The notes: generated by a model from the sequence alone, not told the origin. DNA of 64,000 bases from Pseudomonas rubra (GCF_028656935.1 NZ_JAMDGZ010000002.1:248001-312000); one strand, 5' to 3'. Shown: positions 1-8,823, numbered from the stretch's first letter. Numbers and translations: made by a program.

Positions 1-312
1 GCAACGGTAGACGATCATGTCGTCGATCACCCCGCCCTGCTCGTTGAGCATGGTGCTGTACAGGGCTTTGCCGGTGGCGTGCAGACGATCTACATCATTG
101 GCCAGCACCTGCTGCAGCCAGACGCCAGCCTGAGCGCCGCGGATATCGATCACGGTCATATGGGATACATCGAATACCCCGCAGGCCTGGCGCACCTGAT
201 GGTGCTCCTCGACCTGCGAGCCATAGTGCAGGGGCATATCCCAACCGCCAAAATCGACCATCTTGGCGCCGAGAGCCAAGTGCAGGTCATACAGAGGCGT
301 ACGCTGTCCCAT
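1..312 (-). CDS. gcvT: Aminomethyltransferase GcvT, N-terminal part (runs off the left edge)
   Basis: T protein of the glycine cleavage system, which transfers the methylene group from the aminomethyl-lipoyl H protein to tetrahydrofolate. Only the first 104 codons are in the window. They begin [17 protein letters not shown] and continue with [14 protein letters not shown] and [18 protein letters not shown], typical GcvT N-terminal blocks; the DVSHM segment is part of the folate-binding domain. The ATG at 312 has a strong ribosome binding site (GGAAGGAG, seven bases upstream). It follows the iron transporter genes on the same strand after a gap of about 120 bases, so it probably has its own promoter. 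The rest lies outside, so completeness cannot be judged. Confidence 0.93.
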   Translation of the reverse strand, partial: MGQRTPLYDLHLALGAKMVDFGGWDMPLHYGSQVEEHHQVRQACGVFDVSHMTVIDIRGAQAGVWLQQVLANDVDRLHATGKALYSTMLNEQGGVIDDMIVYRC

Positions 313-402
313 GGGTTTCTCCTTCCGGGCGTGGCGAGGCTACGGCGGCTGGCAGCGATGCAGCTACCCGGTCTGTAGGACCGGCCGCAGCGAATGCCGC
401 GC

Positions 403-408
403 ATTGTA
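403..408 (-). promoter_or_regulatory. Possible -10 box for gcvT
   Basis: Reading leftward, TACAAT lies about 90 bases upstream of the gcvT start, in the only gap between the permease gene and gcvT. I see no convincing -35 hexamer, and no glycine riboswitch-like fold is evident. Weak call, based on hexamer match only. Confidence 0.3.
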
Positions 409-433
409 GCCGCAAGGACGCAGCCTTACACCC

Positions 434-2056
434 TCAGCGCGTTTGACCCGGGTGCTGGGCCGAACGTCGAATCAGGCCGATGACCGGCAACAGGCCGACC
501 AGCACCAGTGTCAGCGCCGGTAACGAGGCCCGCGCCCACTCCCCCTCACTGGTCATCTCGAACACCCGAACCGCCAGGGTATCCCAGCCGAAGGGGCGCA
601 TCAGCAGGGTCGCCGGCATCTCCTTGAGCACGTCGACAAACACCAGCAGCGCCGCACTCAAGGCACCGGGTACCAGCAAAGGTAGATACACCTTGCAAAA
701 CAATCTCGGGCCGCCAACACCCAGGCTGCGGGAAGCCTCCGGCAAAGACGGACGAATCCGCTCCAGGCTGTTTTCCAGCGGGCCGTAGGCTACGGCGATA
801 AAGCGCACCAGGTACGCCAGCAGCAAGGCCGACAGGCTGCCGAGCAGCAACGGCTTGCCGGCACCTCCCAGCCAGTTGGAAAGCGGCACCACCAGTTGGT
901 TATCGAGGTAACTGAAGGCAAGCATGATCGACACCGCCAATACCGAGCCGGGCAAGGCATAGCCCAGGTTGGCCAGGCCGACGCCTGCGCGAATCCCCGG
1001 GGTTGGCGCCTGACGCCTGGCGAACGCCAGCACCAGGGCAACACAGACCGTGATCAGCGCTGCCATGCCGCCCAGGTAGAGGGTATGCAGGATCAACCCG
1101 GCGTAGCGCTCATCGAGGTCGAAACGCCCGCGCTGCCAGAACCACGCCACCAGTTGCAGCATCGGCACCACGAAGGCGCAGGCGAACACCAGCACACACC
1201 AGCTGCTGGCGGCCAATGCCTTGACGCCACGCAGGTGGTATAGCGCCTTGCCCCGTGGCCGTTCATTACTACTGCGCACCGCACCGCGGGCACGCCGTTC
1301 GCCGTACAGCACCAACATCACCGCCAGCAACAGCAGGCTGGCCAGCTGGGCAGCGCTGGAAAGGCTGAAGAAGCCATACCAGGTCTTGTAGATGGCCGTG
1401 GTGAAGGTGTCGAAGTTGAACACTGAGACTGCGCCAAAATCCGCCAGGGTCTCCATCAGCGCCAGCGCCACACCCGCACCGATGGCCGGCCGTGCCATGG
1501 GCATGGCGACCCGCCAGAATGCCTGCAAGGGTGATAGCCCGAGCACCCGTGCAGCCTCCATCAGGCCTTTGCCCTGGGCCAGAAAGGCATTACGCGCCAA
1601 CAGGTAGACGTACGGGTAGAACACCAGCACCAGCACGGTGATCACCCCACCGGTGGAACGCACCCGTGGCAAACGCATGGGCCCGAACCACTCGCGCAGC
1701 AAGGTTTGCACTGGCCCGGCGAAATCCAGCAGACCGACGAAGACGAACGCCAATACATAGGCCGGAATCGCGAAGGGCAGCATCAACGCCCAGTCGAGCC
1801 AGCGTCGCCCGGGGAATTCACACAGGCTGGTGAGCCAGGCCAGGCTCACCCCCAGCACCGTCACACCGACACCCACACCGAGGATCAACGTCAGGGTGTT
1901 GCCCAGCAGGCGGCTCATCTGGGTGTCGAGCAGGTGCGACCAGATCTGCAGGTCGACCGCCTGCCAGGACAGCAGCAGCACGCTCAGCGGCAGCAGTACC
2001 AGGGCGGCGATGCTGAAGACCAGGGGGTACCAGCGGCGTTGGGCGGGGTGGGCCAA
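434..2056 (-). CDS. Iron(III) ABC transporter permease, FbpB/SfuB type (fused double domain)
   Basis: Inner-membrane permease of a ferric-iron uptake system, 540 residues from the chosen start. It is a tandem duplication of the binding-protein-dependent permease domain, about 12 hydrophobic segments in all, with one EAA loop in each half (EAARVLGLSPLQ around residue 165 and EASRSLGVGGP around 445) where the ATPase docks. The open frame extends back to GTG 2122, but that part reads through a REP palindrome and gives non-family sequence. I prefer the TTG at 2056 (MAHPAQRRWYPLVF), which has a GAGA element 8 bases upstream. The binding protein gene lies upstream. No ATPase gene is adjacent, so the ATPase must be encoded elsewhere. 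Substrate iron is inferred from family and partner. Confidence 0.88.
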   Translation of the reverse strand: MAHPAQRRWYPLVFSIAALVLLPLSVLLLSWQAVDLQIWSHLLDTQMSRLLGNTLTLILGVGVGVTVLGVSLAWLTSLCEFPGRRWLDWALMLPFAIPAYVLAFVFVGLLDFAGPVQTLLREWFGPMRLPRVRSTGGVITVLVLVFYPYVYLLARNAFLAQGKGLMEAARVLGLSPLQAFWRVAMPMARPAIGAGVALALMETLADFGAVSVFNFDTFTTAIYKTWYGFFSLSSAAQLASLLLLAVMLVLYGERRARGAVRSSNERPRGKALYHLRGVKALAASSWCVLVFACAFVVPMLQLVAWFWQRGRFDLDERYAGLILHTLYLGGMAALITVCVALVLAFARRQAPTPGIRAGVGLANLGYALPGSVLAVSIMLAFSYLDNQLVVPLSNWLGGAGKPLLLGSLSALLLAYLVRFIAVAYGPLENSLERIRPSLPEASRSLGVGGPRLFCKVYLPLLVPGALSAALLVFVDVLKEMPATLLMRPFGWDTLAVRVFEMTSEGEWARASLPALTLVLVGLLPVIGLIRRSAQHPGQTR

Positions 2057-2101
2057 AAGTGAAATCTCTATGGGGATGATTGCGACCGCGTTGCGGTCGA
2101 T

Positions 2102-2169
2102 CGCTGGCAAGCCAGCTCCCACAGTGAAAAGAGAGCACCGCTATCCGTGTGGGAGCTGGCTTGCCAGCG
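2102..2169. repeat. REP pair (inverted), gctggcaagccagc subtype
   Basis: Two 22-base palindromic units in opposite orientation (2102-2123 and 2148-2169) carry the core gctggcttgccagc next to gggag, separated by 24 bases. It is a REP doublet (BIME-like) between the iron-binding protein gene and its permease gene. The core differs from the cgggcttgcccg subtype found elsewhere in this window by matched changes on both arms, so the hairpin is preserved. Confidence 0.85.
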
Positions 2170-2210
2170 ATTGGGGCCCGATAGGGCCCCGCAAGGATAA
2201 AGCCTGGCGC

Positions 2211-3212
2211 TTAGTTCCAGCCAGCCCGATCCATCAGGCGGATGGCTTCGGCCTGGCGTTTGCCGGCCACTTCCACAGGAATGCTGTCGGCCTTGAAGGT
2301 GCCCCAGGCGGCCACTTCTTCCGATGGCGCAACAGTCGGGTTAGCCGGGAACTCCTGGTTTACACCAGCGAAGATCTTCTGCGCCTCGGCGCCGGTCATC
2401 CATTCAACCAGCTTCTTCGCCGCCTCAGGATGCGGCGCATGCTTGGTCAGGCCAATACCCGAAAGGTTGACGTGCACGCCACGGTCAGCCTGGTTGGGCC
2501 AGAACAGTTTGACCGCCAGCTTGGGGTTTTCCTTGTGCAGGCGACCGTAGTAGTAGGTGTTGACGATACCGACATCGCATTGGCCGGCATTGATCGCCTG
2601 CAGCAACGCCGTGTCATCGGAGAACACGTCGGTGGACAGGTTGTTGACCCAGCCCTTAATGATCTCTTCGGTTTTCTTCTCGCCATGGGTTTCGATCAAG
2701 GTGGCGGTCAGCGACTGGTTGTAGACCTTCTTCGCAGTACGCAGGCACAGGCGACCTTCCCAGTTCTTGTCGGCCAGGGCTTCGTAGGTGCTCAGCTCTT
2801 CGGGTTTGACCCGCTCGGTGGAGTAGGCGATGGTCCGCGCGCGCAGGCTCAGGCCGGTCCAGTCGTGGGACGAGGCGCGGTATTGGGCCGGGATATTTTT
2901 ATCGATGATGTCCGACTTGATCGGCTGCAGGATACCCATCTGCTCGGCCTGCCAGAGGTTACCGGCATCGACGGTGAGCAGCAGGTCGGCGGTGGCGTTC
3001 TCGCCCTCGGCCTTGATCCGCTGCATCAGCGGCGCTTCCTTGTCGGTGATGAACTTGATCTTCACCCCGGTCTCTTTGGTGTAGGCGTCGAACACCGGCT
3101 TGATCAGCTCGTCGATCCGCGAGGAATACACCACCACCTCGTCCGCCGCCTGGGCGGCAGTGCCGAACAGAGTCAGAGCCAGGGCGGCCAGTACGTGCTT
3201 GCGTGGCAACAT
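2211..3212 (-). CDS. Periplasmic iron(III)-binding protein of ABC transporter, FbpA/FutA family
   Basis: Extracellular solute-binding protein of 333 residues that captures ferric iron in the periplasm for the permease encoded just downstream. It has a signal peptide of about 22 residues ([17 protein letters not shown], cleavage after AQA) and then the family start [10 protein letters not shown]. The Tyr-rich segment [12 protein letters not shown] near residue 195 matches the adjacent tyrosines that bind iron in FbpA proteins. The longer frame starts at 3233, but ATG 3212 has GAGGA seven bases upstream and gives a clean signal peptide. A REP doublet separates it from the permease gene, which could lower expression of the permease relative to this gene. 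A possible Fur-like palindrome lies upstream. Confidence 0.92.
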   Translation of the reverse strand: MLPRKHVLAALALTLFGTAAQAADEVVVYSSRIDELIKPVFDAYTKETGVKIKFITDKEAPLMQRIKAEGENATADLLLTVDAGNLWQAEQMGILQPIKSDIIDKNIPAQYRASSHDWTGLSLRARTIAYSTERVKPEELSTYEALADKNWEGRLCLRTAKKVYNQSLTATLIETHGEKKTEEIIKGWVNNLSTDVFSDDTALLQAINAGQCDVGIVNTYYYGRLHKENPKLAVKLFWPNQADRGVHVNLSGIGLTKHAPHPEAAKKLVEWMTGAEAQKIFAGVNQEFPANPTVAPSEEVAAWGTFKADSIPVEVAGKRQAEAIRLMDRAGWN

Positions 3213-3240
3213 GGTGCGGTCCTCGGAAGTCATGAGAGGC

Positions 3241-3265
3241 GCAAATGGTAGTTAATCCTATTTGG
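3241..3265 (-). promoter_or_regulatory. Candidate Fur-like palindrome upstream of the iron-binding protein
   Basis: An AT-rich imperfect palindrome (GCAAATGG ... CTATTTGG with TAGTTAAT in the middle) sits about 30 bases before the start of the iron-binding protein. Position and outer bases resemble Pseudomonas Fur boxes, but the inner match to the 19-base consensus is poor. Treat as a candidate only. Confidence 0.3.
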
Positions 3266-3314
3266 CTTCTCAACCGAACTGACAAGGGAGGAGTTACCAG
3301 ATGTTGCGGGGCCC

Positions 3315-4538
3315 TCAGGCCCGCGCCAGTTCCGGCAGGTCACCGCTCAAACCCAGGGCCTGGCGCACGAACAACGCCTTGGCTTCGGGCAGTTGCTCGA
3401 CCCACTTCAAGCCACTGTTGCGCAGCCAGCGCAAGGGCAACGGGTCGGCCTGGAACAGGCGCTCGAAGCCTTCCATTGCCGCCATCAGGGCCAGGTTGTG
3501 CGGCATGCGCCGGCGTTCGAAACGGCTCAACACGCGAACATCGGCCAGGCGTTCGCCTCGCTCGTAGGCATGTTGCAGCTCTTCGGCCAGCACCGCGGCA
3601 TCAAGAAAGCCGAGGTTCACACCCTGCCCGGCCAACGGGTGAATGGTGTGCGCGGCATCGCCTATCAGCGCCAGGCCTTCGGCCACGTAGCGTTTGGCGT
3701 GACGCTGGCGCAGAGGCACGCAGACCCGCGGATCAGCCTGCAACACGCCACCCAGGCGCCCTTCGAAGGCGCGTTCGAGCTCAGCGCAGAACGCTTCGTC
3801 GCCCAAGGCCATCAAGTGCTCAGCCTGCTCCGGCGTGGTCGACCAGACGATCGAGCACCAGTCCTGCTGTCCGTCGCGCAGCAGTGGCAGGAACGCCAGC
3901 GGCCCTTCGTCGGTAAAACGCTGCCAGGCCGTTGTCTGATGCGGCTGGGCACAACGTACGCTGGTGACGATGGCGTGGTGCAGGTAATCCCACTCACGGG
4001 TCTCACAGCCAGTCAGGCGGCGCACCGCCGAGTTGGCGCCATCAGCGGCAATCACCAGCGGTGCACGCAGGGTGCGACCGTCGGCCAGGGTCAGCAGCCA
4101 GTCGTCGCCAGAGCGGCGCATCTGCTCCAGACGGGCATTGGCCAGCAGGCCGACTTCACTGTCGTGCAGGCGCTCCAGCAGGCCGTCCTGCACCACCCGG
4201 TTTTCGACAATATGGCCAAGCACTTCGGCATGCACACTGGCCGCTGAGAAGTGGATCTGGCCGGTGCCGCTGCCATCCCACACACGCATGTCCGAGTACG
4301 GGCTCAGGCGCCGCTCGCTGATCCCCTGCCAGGCGCCCAGACGTTCGAGAATGCGCTGGCTGGCCGCCGACAAGGCGCTGACCCGCGGCTCGAACGCCGA
4401 TTGCTGATCGAACGGTTTGATCGACAGCGGGCTGCCGTCGAGCAAGAGAATTTCCAGGCCGCTGTGCTGCAACGCCAGGGCCAGGGCGCTGCCGACCATA
4501 CCGGCACCGACAATCAACAGATCTGCGCGCATTTCCAT
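3315..4538 (-). CDS. ubiI: FAD-dependent ubiquinone hydroxylase, UbiI/VisC type
   Basis: Flavoprotein monooxygenase of the UbiH/UbiI/UbiF family (407 residues), which hydroxylates the ring of ubiquinone precursors at the inner membrane. Visible motifs: N-terminal dinucleotide fold VGAGMVGSALALALQ, mid-protein DG motif VIAADGANSAVR, and C-terminal GDAAHTIHPLAGQGVNLG that binds FAD ribityl. The Asp in GDAAH distinguishes it from the UbiH paralogue nearby, which has GNAAH. It is the last gene of UPF0149-pepP-ubiH-DUF4442-ubiI, and the same order without DUF4442 in E. coli supports UbiI (C5 hydroxylase). Position specificity is inferred from synteny. Only 3 bases separate it from the DUF4442 gene. 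Confidence 0.88.
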   Translation of the reverse strand: MEMRADLLIVGAGMVGSALALALQHSGLEILLLDGSPLSIKPFDQQSAFEPRVSALSAASQRILERLGAWQGISERRLSPYSDMRVWDGSGTGQIHFSAASVHAEVLGHIVENRVVQDGLLERLHDSEVGLLANARLEQMRRSGDDWLLTLADGRTLRAPLVIAADGANSAVRRLTGCETREWDYLHHAIVTSVRCAQPHQTTAWQRFTDEGPLAFLPLLRDGQQDWCSIVWSTTPEQAEHLMALGDEAFCAELERAFEGRLGGVLQADPRVCVPLRQRHAKRYVAEGLALIGDAAHTIHPLAGQGVNLGFLDAAVLAEELQHAYERGERLADVRVLSRFERRRMPHNLALMAAMEGFERLFQADPLPLRWLRNSGLKWVEQLPEAKALFVRQALGLSGDLPELARA

Positions 4539-4541
4539 GCC

Positions 4542-5024
4542 TTAAGCCTGTCTCGCTTGCGGCTTGAGCCGCACGTAAAGGGTTTTGTCGACCCGCGCCA
4601 CCAGCTCACCGGCGGCGTCACGGACATCGACCTGAAGTCGTGGCAGGTACTTTTTGCCGCCGGCGGTGTGCTGGCGGATATCGTCGAGCAGCGCATCGTC
4701 AATGCGCAGGTCGGCAAACACCGGCCCCTTGCCCGGCGACACGAAGTCGATAGCGGCAGCTTTGTCCCAGACAATGTACTCACGCCCGAGCAGTTCCATC
4801 AGCATCAGCATGTAGAACGGGTCGACCATCGAGTACAGGCTGCCGCCGAACTGGGTACCGACATAGTTGCGGTTGAACCAGCCCAGGCCCATGCGCACAC
4901 GGATGTGGCGCAGGTCGGGGCTGATGCTGAGCACGCGAATGCCCGCACCCAGGTACGGCGGGTAAATGTTCAGCAGCCAGCGCAGCCTACGCGCGCGCCG
5001 GGCCAGTTTGCGCGGGTCGCTCAT
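4542..5024 (-). CDS. DUF4442 hotdog-fold protein (thioesterase-like)
   Basis: A 160-residue basic N-terminus (MSDPRKLARRARRLRWLLN) leads into a hotdog-type domain (NRNYVGTQFGGSLYSMVDPF) characteristic of DUF4442, a relative of acyl-CoA thioesterases. No signal peptide or clear transmembrane helix is visible. It sits inside the ubiquinone operon between ubiH and ubiI, 2 bases after ubiH and 3 bases before ubiI, so it is surely co-translated with them. A link to ubiquinone or lipid metabolism is inferred from position only. The catalytic residue cannot be assigned by eye. Confidence 0.85.
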   Translation of the reverse strand: MSDPRKLARRARRLRWLLNIYPPYLGAGIRVLSISPDLRHIRVRMGLGWFNRNYVGTQFGGSLYSMVDPFYMLMLMELLGREYIVWDKAAAIDFVSPGKGPVFADLRIDDALLDDIRQHTAGGKKYLPRLQVDVRDAAGELVARVDKTLYVRLKPQARQA

Positions 5025-5026
5025 AC

Positions 5027-6220
5027 TCAGCTCCGTGGGTCCGGGCGAGTTCCCAGGCCCATGGCCTGGCGGGCGAACCAGCGCTTGGCCGGGGGCAGCA
5101 GGTCAAGGCCGAGCAGGCCCAGGTTGCGGCCGGTGGCGACCAACGGCTGGGCACTGCCGAACAAGCGGGTAACCCGATCAGAGAAGCCCACGGTCAGGTC
5201 CTGATCCAGGCGCTGGCGCTCGCGGTAGGCCTGCAGGGTGGCGAAGTCCCCCGGCAAACCGGGGTTGGCCAACAGACCGTCGGCCAGTGATTGCACATCG
5301 CGCAGCGACAGGTTGAAGCCTTGCCCGGCAATCGGGTGCAAGCTGTGTGCGGCGTTACCGAGCACGACCAGATGCGGACGTACCTGCTCCTGGGCCTCGA
5401 TCAGCGTCAGCGGATACAGGTGCCGGGCGCCGACCTGGCGCAGGGCGCCCAGACGGTAGCCAAATGTGTCCTGCAACTCGCTTAGGAAGCTGCGCTCGTC
5501 CAGCTCGGCCAGGCGCTTGGCGTCCATCCCGGCGCGGGTCCAGACCAGCGCGCAACGATTCTCCGGCAACGGCAGCAAGGCCATTGGCCCTTCATCGGTG
5601 AAGCGCTCGAAGGCCTGACCGCAATGGGCCTCGCTCGGGGTGATGTTGGCGATCAGGGCGCTCTGGTTGTACGGCCGCTGACTGACATGAATGCCCAGTT
5701 GTTCGCGCAGGCCGGAACGGCCGCCATCGGCCAGCACTGCAAGGTCGCACTCAAGCGTGGTGTCGTCGTTGAGCGACAACCGATAGCCGTCTTCCAGCGC
5801 CTGCATGGCGGTGACTTCCGCCGGGCAACGCCAGCTCACCACCTCGGCGTCCAGGCCCTGCCACAGGCACTGACCGAGCCAGGCGTTCTCGACCACATAG
5901 CCAAGCGCCGGCACGCCTTCTTCCAGTGCATCCAGGCGCGTGGCGCCAAAGCGACCACGGTCGGAAACCTGGATCTGACGGATCGGCTCGGCGCGGCGGC
6001 TGATCTGTTGCCACAGGCCGAGGCGCTCGTAGATTTGCCGGGTGCCGTAGGACAACGCCGAAGAGCGGGCGTCATAACTCGGCTGGAAACTGTCGCTGGG
6101 AGCAAAGGGCTCGATCAGCAGGATCTTCCAGCCGCGCGCCTTTGCGCCGGCCTGCAGGGCCAGGGCCAGGCTGGCTCCGACCAGGCCACCACCGATGATT
6201 GCGAGGTTGACCCGATTCAT
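5027..6220 (-). CDS. ubiH: 2-octaprenyl-6-methoxyphenol hydroxylase UbiH
   Basis: FAD monooxygenase of ubiquinone biosynthesis, 397 residues. The N-terminus has the dinucleotide fold IIGGGLVGASLALALQ, then the DG motif VLADGGRSGLR and the C-terminal GNAAHSLHPIAGQGFNLS. The Asn in GNAAH and the motif HPIAGQGFNL are typical of UbiH as opposed to UbiI/UbiF. Its start codon overlaps the pepP stop by 4 bases (ATGA), the arrangement also seen in E. coli pepP-ubiH. Acts at the inner membrane within the Ubi complex and uses O2 and NAD(P)H. I am confident of the family and fairly confident of the specific step. Confidence 0.93.
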   Translation of the reverse strand: MNRVNLAIIGGGLVGASLALALQAGAKARGWKILLIEPFAPSDSFQPSYDARSSALSYGTRQIYERLGLWQQISRRAEPIRQIQVSDRGRFGATRLDALEEGVPALGYVVENAWLGQCLWQGLDAEVVSWRCPAEVTAMQALEDGYRLSLNDDTTLECDLAVLADGGRSGLREQLGIHVSQRPYNQSALIANITPSEAHCGQAFERFTDEGPMALLPLPENRCALVWTRAGMDAKRLAELDERSFLSELQDTFGYRLGALRQVGARHLYPLTLIEAQEQVRPHLVVLGNAAHSLHPIAGQGFNLSLRDVQSLADGLLANPGLPGDFATLQAYRERQRLDQDLTVGFSDRVTRLFGSAQPLVATGRNLGLLGLDLLPPAKRWFARQAMGLGTRPDPRS

Positions 6221-7551
6221 GCCGCGTCACTGCGCGCGGCAGCCATCAAGGCTTCGATTTCAGCGACCGTCTTGGGTACGCCGGAGGTCAGGATTTCACA
6301 GCCCTGCTTAGTTACCACTACGTCATCCTCGATTCGCACACCGATGCCGCGCCATTTTTTCGCGACACTCTGGTTATCGGCACCAACATAGATGCCAGGT
6401 TCCACGGTCAGGGCCATGCCCGGTTCGAGCACCCGCCACTGGCCGCCGACCTTGTACTCGCCGACATCGTGCACATCCATGCCCAGCCAGTGCCCGGCGC
6501 GGTGCATGTAGAAGGCCCGGTAGGCTTCGCTTTCAATCAGCTCCTGCACCTGGCCCTTGAGCAAGCCCAGTGCCACCAGGCCTTCGGTGATCACTTGCAC
6601 CGTGGCCTCGTGGGCATGGTTCCAGTGCTTGCCCGGGGCAATGACGGCAAAGGCCGCTTCCTGCGCCTTGAGCACCAGCTCATAAATGGCCTTCTGTTCT
6701 GGCGAAAAACGCCCGCTAACCGGAAAGGTACGGGTGATGTCGCTGGCGTAGCAGTCGATCTCGCAACCGGCATCGATCAACACCAGGTCACCGTCCTTGA
6801 GCAGCGCGTCGTTCTCCTGGTAATGCAGGATGCAACTGTTGCGTCCGGCGGCGACGATCGAGCCGTAGGCCGGCATCTTCGCCCCGCCCTTGCGAAACTC
6901 GTAATCCAGCTCGGCTTCCAGGCTGTACTCGCGCAAACCGGCGCGGCAGGCCTGCATCGCTCGCACATGGGCACGGGCGGAAATCGCCGCGGCCTCGCGC
7001 ATCACTTTCACTTCCGCCGCCGATTTATACAGGCGCATGTCGTGCAGCAGATGATCCAGGGCAACGAATTCGTTCGGCGGCTGGGCGCCGAGGCGCGCCT
7101 TGGAGCGGATCACATTGATCCACTCCATCAAGTGACGGTCGAACTCGGCGTTGCTGCCCATGGCCGAATACACCCGGTCGCGGCCCTCGATCAGGCCGGG
7201 GAGGATGTCGTCGATATCAGTGATGGGAAAGGCATCATCTGCGCCAAAGTCGCCAATCGCGCCTTCTTGACCTGCGCGCAGGCCGTCCCAGAGCTCACGT
7301 TCGGGGTTACGCTCGCGGCAGAACAGCACGTACTCGCCGTGCTCGCGGCCAGGAATCAGGGCGATCACCGCCTCGGGCTCGGGAAAGCCGCTGAGGTACT
7401 GGAAGTCGCTGTCCTGGCGGTACACGTGCTCGACGTCGCGGTTGCGGATGGCAACTGCGGCGGCGGGCAGGATGGCAATGCTGTTGGGTTCCATCTGCGC
7501 CATCAGCGCCTTGCGTCGACGGGCGTATTCCGACTTGGGGATATGGCTCAT
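6217..7551 (-). CDS. pepP: Xaa-Pro aminopeptidase PepP
   Basis: Cytosolic metallopeptidase of 444 residues (family M24B) that removes an N-terminal residue preceding proline. An N-terminal AMP_N-type domain (SEYARRRKALMAQM, residues 6-150) precedes the pita-bread catalytic domain. Metal ligands are visible in LIDAGCEIDCYASDITR (two Asp), in HRAGHWLGMDVHD (His), in LTVEPGIYV (Glu) and in GVRIEDDVVV (Glu). The ATG at 7551 is chosen because the frame upstream reads through the UPF0149 gene. It lies 22 bases after UPF0149 and overlaps ubiH by 4 bases, so the operon is tightly coupled. Confidence 0.95.
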   Translation of the reverse strand: MSHIPKSEYARRRKALMAQMEPNSIAILPAAAVAIRNRDVEHVYRQDSDFQYLSGFPEPEAVIALIPGREHGEYVLFCRERNPERELWDGLRAGQEGAIGDFGADDAFPITDIDDILPGLIEGRDRVYSAMGSNAEFDRHLMEWINVIRSKARLGAQPPNEFVALDHLLHDMRLYKSAAEVKVMREAAAISARAHVRAMQACRAGLREYSLEAELDYEFRKGGAKMPAYGSIVAAGRNSCILHYQENDALLKDGDLVLIDAGCEIDCYASDITRTFPVSGRFSPEQKAIYELVLKAQEAAFAVIAPGKHWNHAHEATVQVITEGLVALGLLKGQVQELIESEAYRAFYMHRAGHWLGMDVHDVGEYKVGGQWRVLEPGMALTVEPGIYVGADNQSVAKKWRGIGVRIEDDVVVTKQGCEILTSGVPKTVAEIEALMAAARSDAA

Positions 7552-7573
7552 GGGCAGTGGCAATCCTGGTTGA

Positions 7574-8128
7574 TCAGTGCAGCGAAGGTTTGGCCGCAGG
7601 TTCGACCGGCTTGGCCAGCTCGGTAAAGAGCAGCAGCGGCGCAACGCGCAGGTATTCCATGACTTCCATATAGTCGTTTTCGCCGTCTTCGGACTCTTCC
7701 AGAGCCTCCTGGATCTGGGAAATGGCAACCAGGTCGTTCAGCACGTCCTTGGCATCGGCGCTCAGTTCCAGGCCACCGGCGTTCTGGCCGAAACCGGAGA
7801 GAAAACCCTGGCACCACTGGCCAAGGGCAGCGGCTCGCTCGGCCAGCGGTGCATCATCGCCTGGCAGCAGCAGAACGATGGTGATGTCTTCACCGGACAA
7901 CTCACCCTTGACCATCTCTTGCAAGCCGATCAAAGCGTTACGAACGTTGTCTGCCGGCTCGTTTTCCAGCAGGGCGGCGGCGTCTGCCAACCAGGCCTCG
8001 GCATCGAAGCCGGCACCGGCACAGCTGCGCCCGAGCAACAGCCCGTGCAGTTCGGCAGGGGAAACAGGATGCCCGTTGCTGCTGAGCAAGGTGGCGAAAG
8101 CGGTGTACGGCGAATTGGTATTGGGCAT
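7574..8128 (-). CDS. UPF0149 (YgfB/YecA) family protein
   Basis: A 184-residue acidic protein of the UPF0149 family, the same family as E. coli YgfB, which also precedes pepP. Visible features: the N-terminal [28 protein letters not shown] in the middle, and an acidic segment [23 protein letters not shown] near the end. All are family hallmarks. It lacks the C-terminal SEC-C zinc motif of YecA. The ATG at 8128 is preferred over the TTG two codons upstream. First gene of the pepP-ubiH-ubiI operon and divergent from zapA. In P. aeruginosa a YgfB homologue is reported to influence ampD expression and beta-lactam resistance; whether this copy does so is inference. Confidence 0.9.
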   Translation of the reverse strand: MPNTNSPYTAFATLLSSNGHPVSPAELHGLLLGRSCAGAGFDAEAWLADAAALLENEPADNVRNALIGLQEMVKGELSGEDITIVLLLPGDDAPLAERAAALGQWCQGFLSGFGQNAGGLELSADAKDVLNDLVAISQIQEALEESEDGENDYMEVMEYLRVAPLLLFTELAKPVEPAAKPSLH

Positions 8129-8280
8129 GGGCAACTAGGCGCCAGACGGCGCAATGACTAGAATGAAGACCTTGTATCCTAGCACCGGCAGGCGCGCCAA
8201 GACCATCGACGCGGCCAACTCGGGGCTGGCCAGGGCATAAACCGGGCAACCACCTGCAAGACCGAATCGAGTGGCAACCA

Positions 8281-8490
8281 ATGCAAGAGAACGATCTGCA
8301 AGCGCTGATGGGCCGATTCGAACTGCTGATTGAGCGGGTCGAGCAACTAAAACGGCAAAACGCACTCTTATTAGCTCAGGAAAAATCCTGGCGTGAAGAG
8401 CGCGCCCACCTCATCGAAAAAAATGAAATCGCCCGGCGTAAGGTCGAATCGATGATTTTGCGACTCAAGGCCCTGGAGCAAGACTCATGA
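8281..8490 (+). CDS. Small coiled-coil protein, TIGR02449 family (ZapB-like)
   Basis: A 69-residue protein that is predicted coiled coil over nearly its whole length (ELLIERVEQLKRQNALLLAQ, then RKVESMILRLKALEQ), with heptad leucines. It matches the TIGR02449 family found upstream of zapA in Pseudomonas and relatives. The stop overlaps the zapA start by 4 bases (ATGA), so the two are translationally coupled. By analogy to ZapB it may bridge ZapA/FtsZ to other division or chromosome factors. That role is inference; the sequence shows only the coiled coil and the coupling. Confidence 0.85.
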   Translation: MQENDLQALMGRFELLIERVEQLKRQNALLLAQEKSWREERAHLIEKNEIARRKVESMILRLKALEQDS

Positions 8491-8804
8491 GCTCAAGCAA
8501 TAGCGTCACTGTTCAAATCCTCGACAAAGAGTATTCGATCATCTGTCCGCCGGAAGAGCGCAGCAACCTGGTCAGCGCCGCGCGCTACCTGGATGGCAAG
8601 ATGCGTGAGATTCGCAGCAGCGGCAAAGTCATCGGCGCCGACCGGATTGCCGTGATGGCCGCGCTGAACATTACCCACGACCTGCTGCACAACCAGGAGC
8701 GCCCAGATGTACCGGCCGCTGGCGCCACCCGCGAACAGGTCCGCGACCTGCTCGAACGCGTCGATCAGGCCTTGGCCGACGATCAAGATTCAAATAAGGG
8801 TTGA
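8487..8804 (+). CDS. zapA: Cell division protein ZapA
   Basis: FtsZ-associated protein of 105 residues that crosslinks FtsZ filaments at the division ring. The N-terminal globular ZapA domain is visible (VTVQILDKEYSIICPPEE, then LVSAARYLDGKMREIRSS), followed by an alpha-helical dimer/tetramer region (ADRIAVMAALNITHDLL) and a final helix (REQVRDLLERVDQALAD). It is co-transcribed with the coiled-coil gene just upstream and followed immediately by the 6S RNA, as in E. coli. The -35 region of the 6S promoter lies within its last codons. Confidence 0.93.
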   Translation: MSSSNSVTVQILDKEYSIICPPEERSNLVSAARYLDGKMREIRSSGKVIGADRIAVMAALNITHDLLHNQERPDVPAAGATREQVRDLLERVDQALADDQDSNKG

Positions 8805-8817
8805 GTATCGGTATACT
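8789..8817 (+). promoter_or_regulatory. Sigma-70 promoter of the 6S RNA
   Basis: A -35 hexamer TTCAAA (8789-8794) and a -10 hexamer TATACT (8812-8817) with 17-base spacing lie just before the 6S RNA. The -35 is inside the end of zapA. The expected start, about 7 bases past the -10, coincides with the 5' strand of the 6S closing stem. Confidence 0.65.
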
Positions 8818-8823
8818 GGCGCC

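Noticed and set aside
313..433. Glycine riboswitch before gcvT
   Set aside because: The gap is only about 120 bases and I could not find the tandem aptamer pattern or the expected conserved bases.
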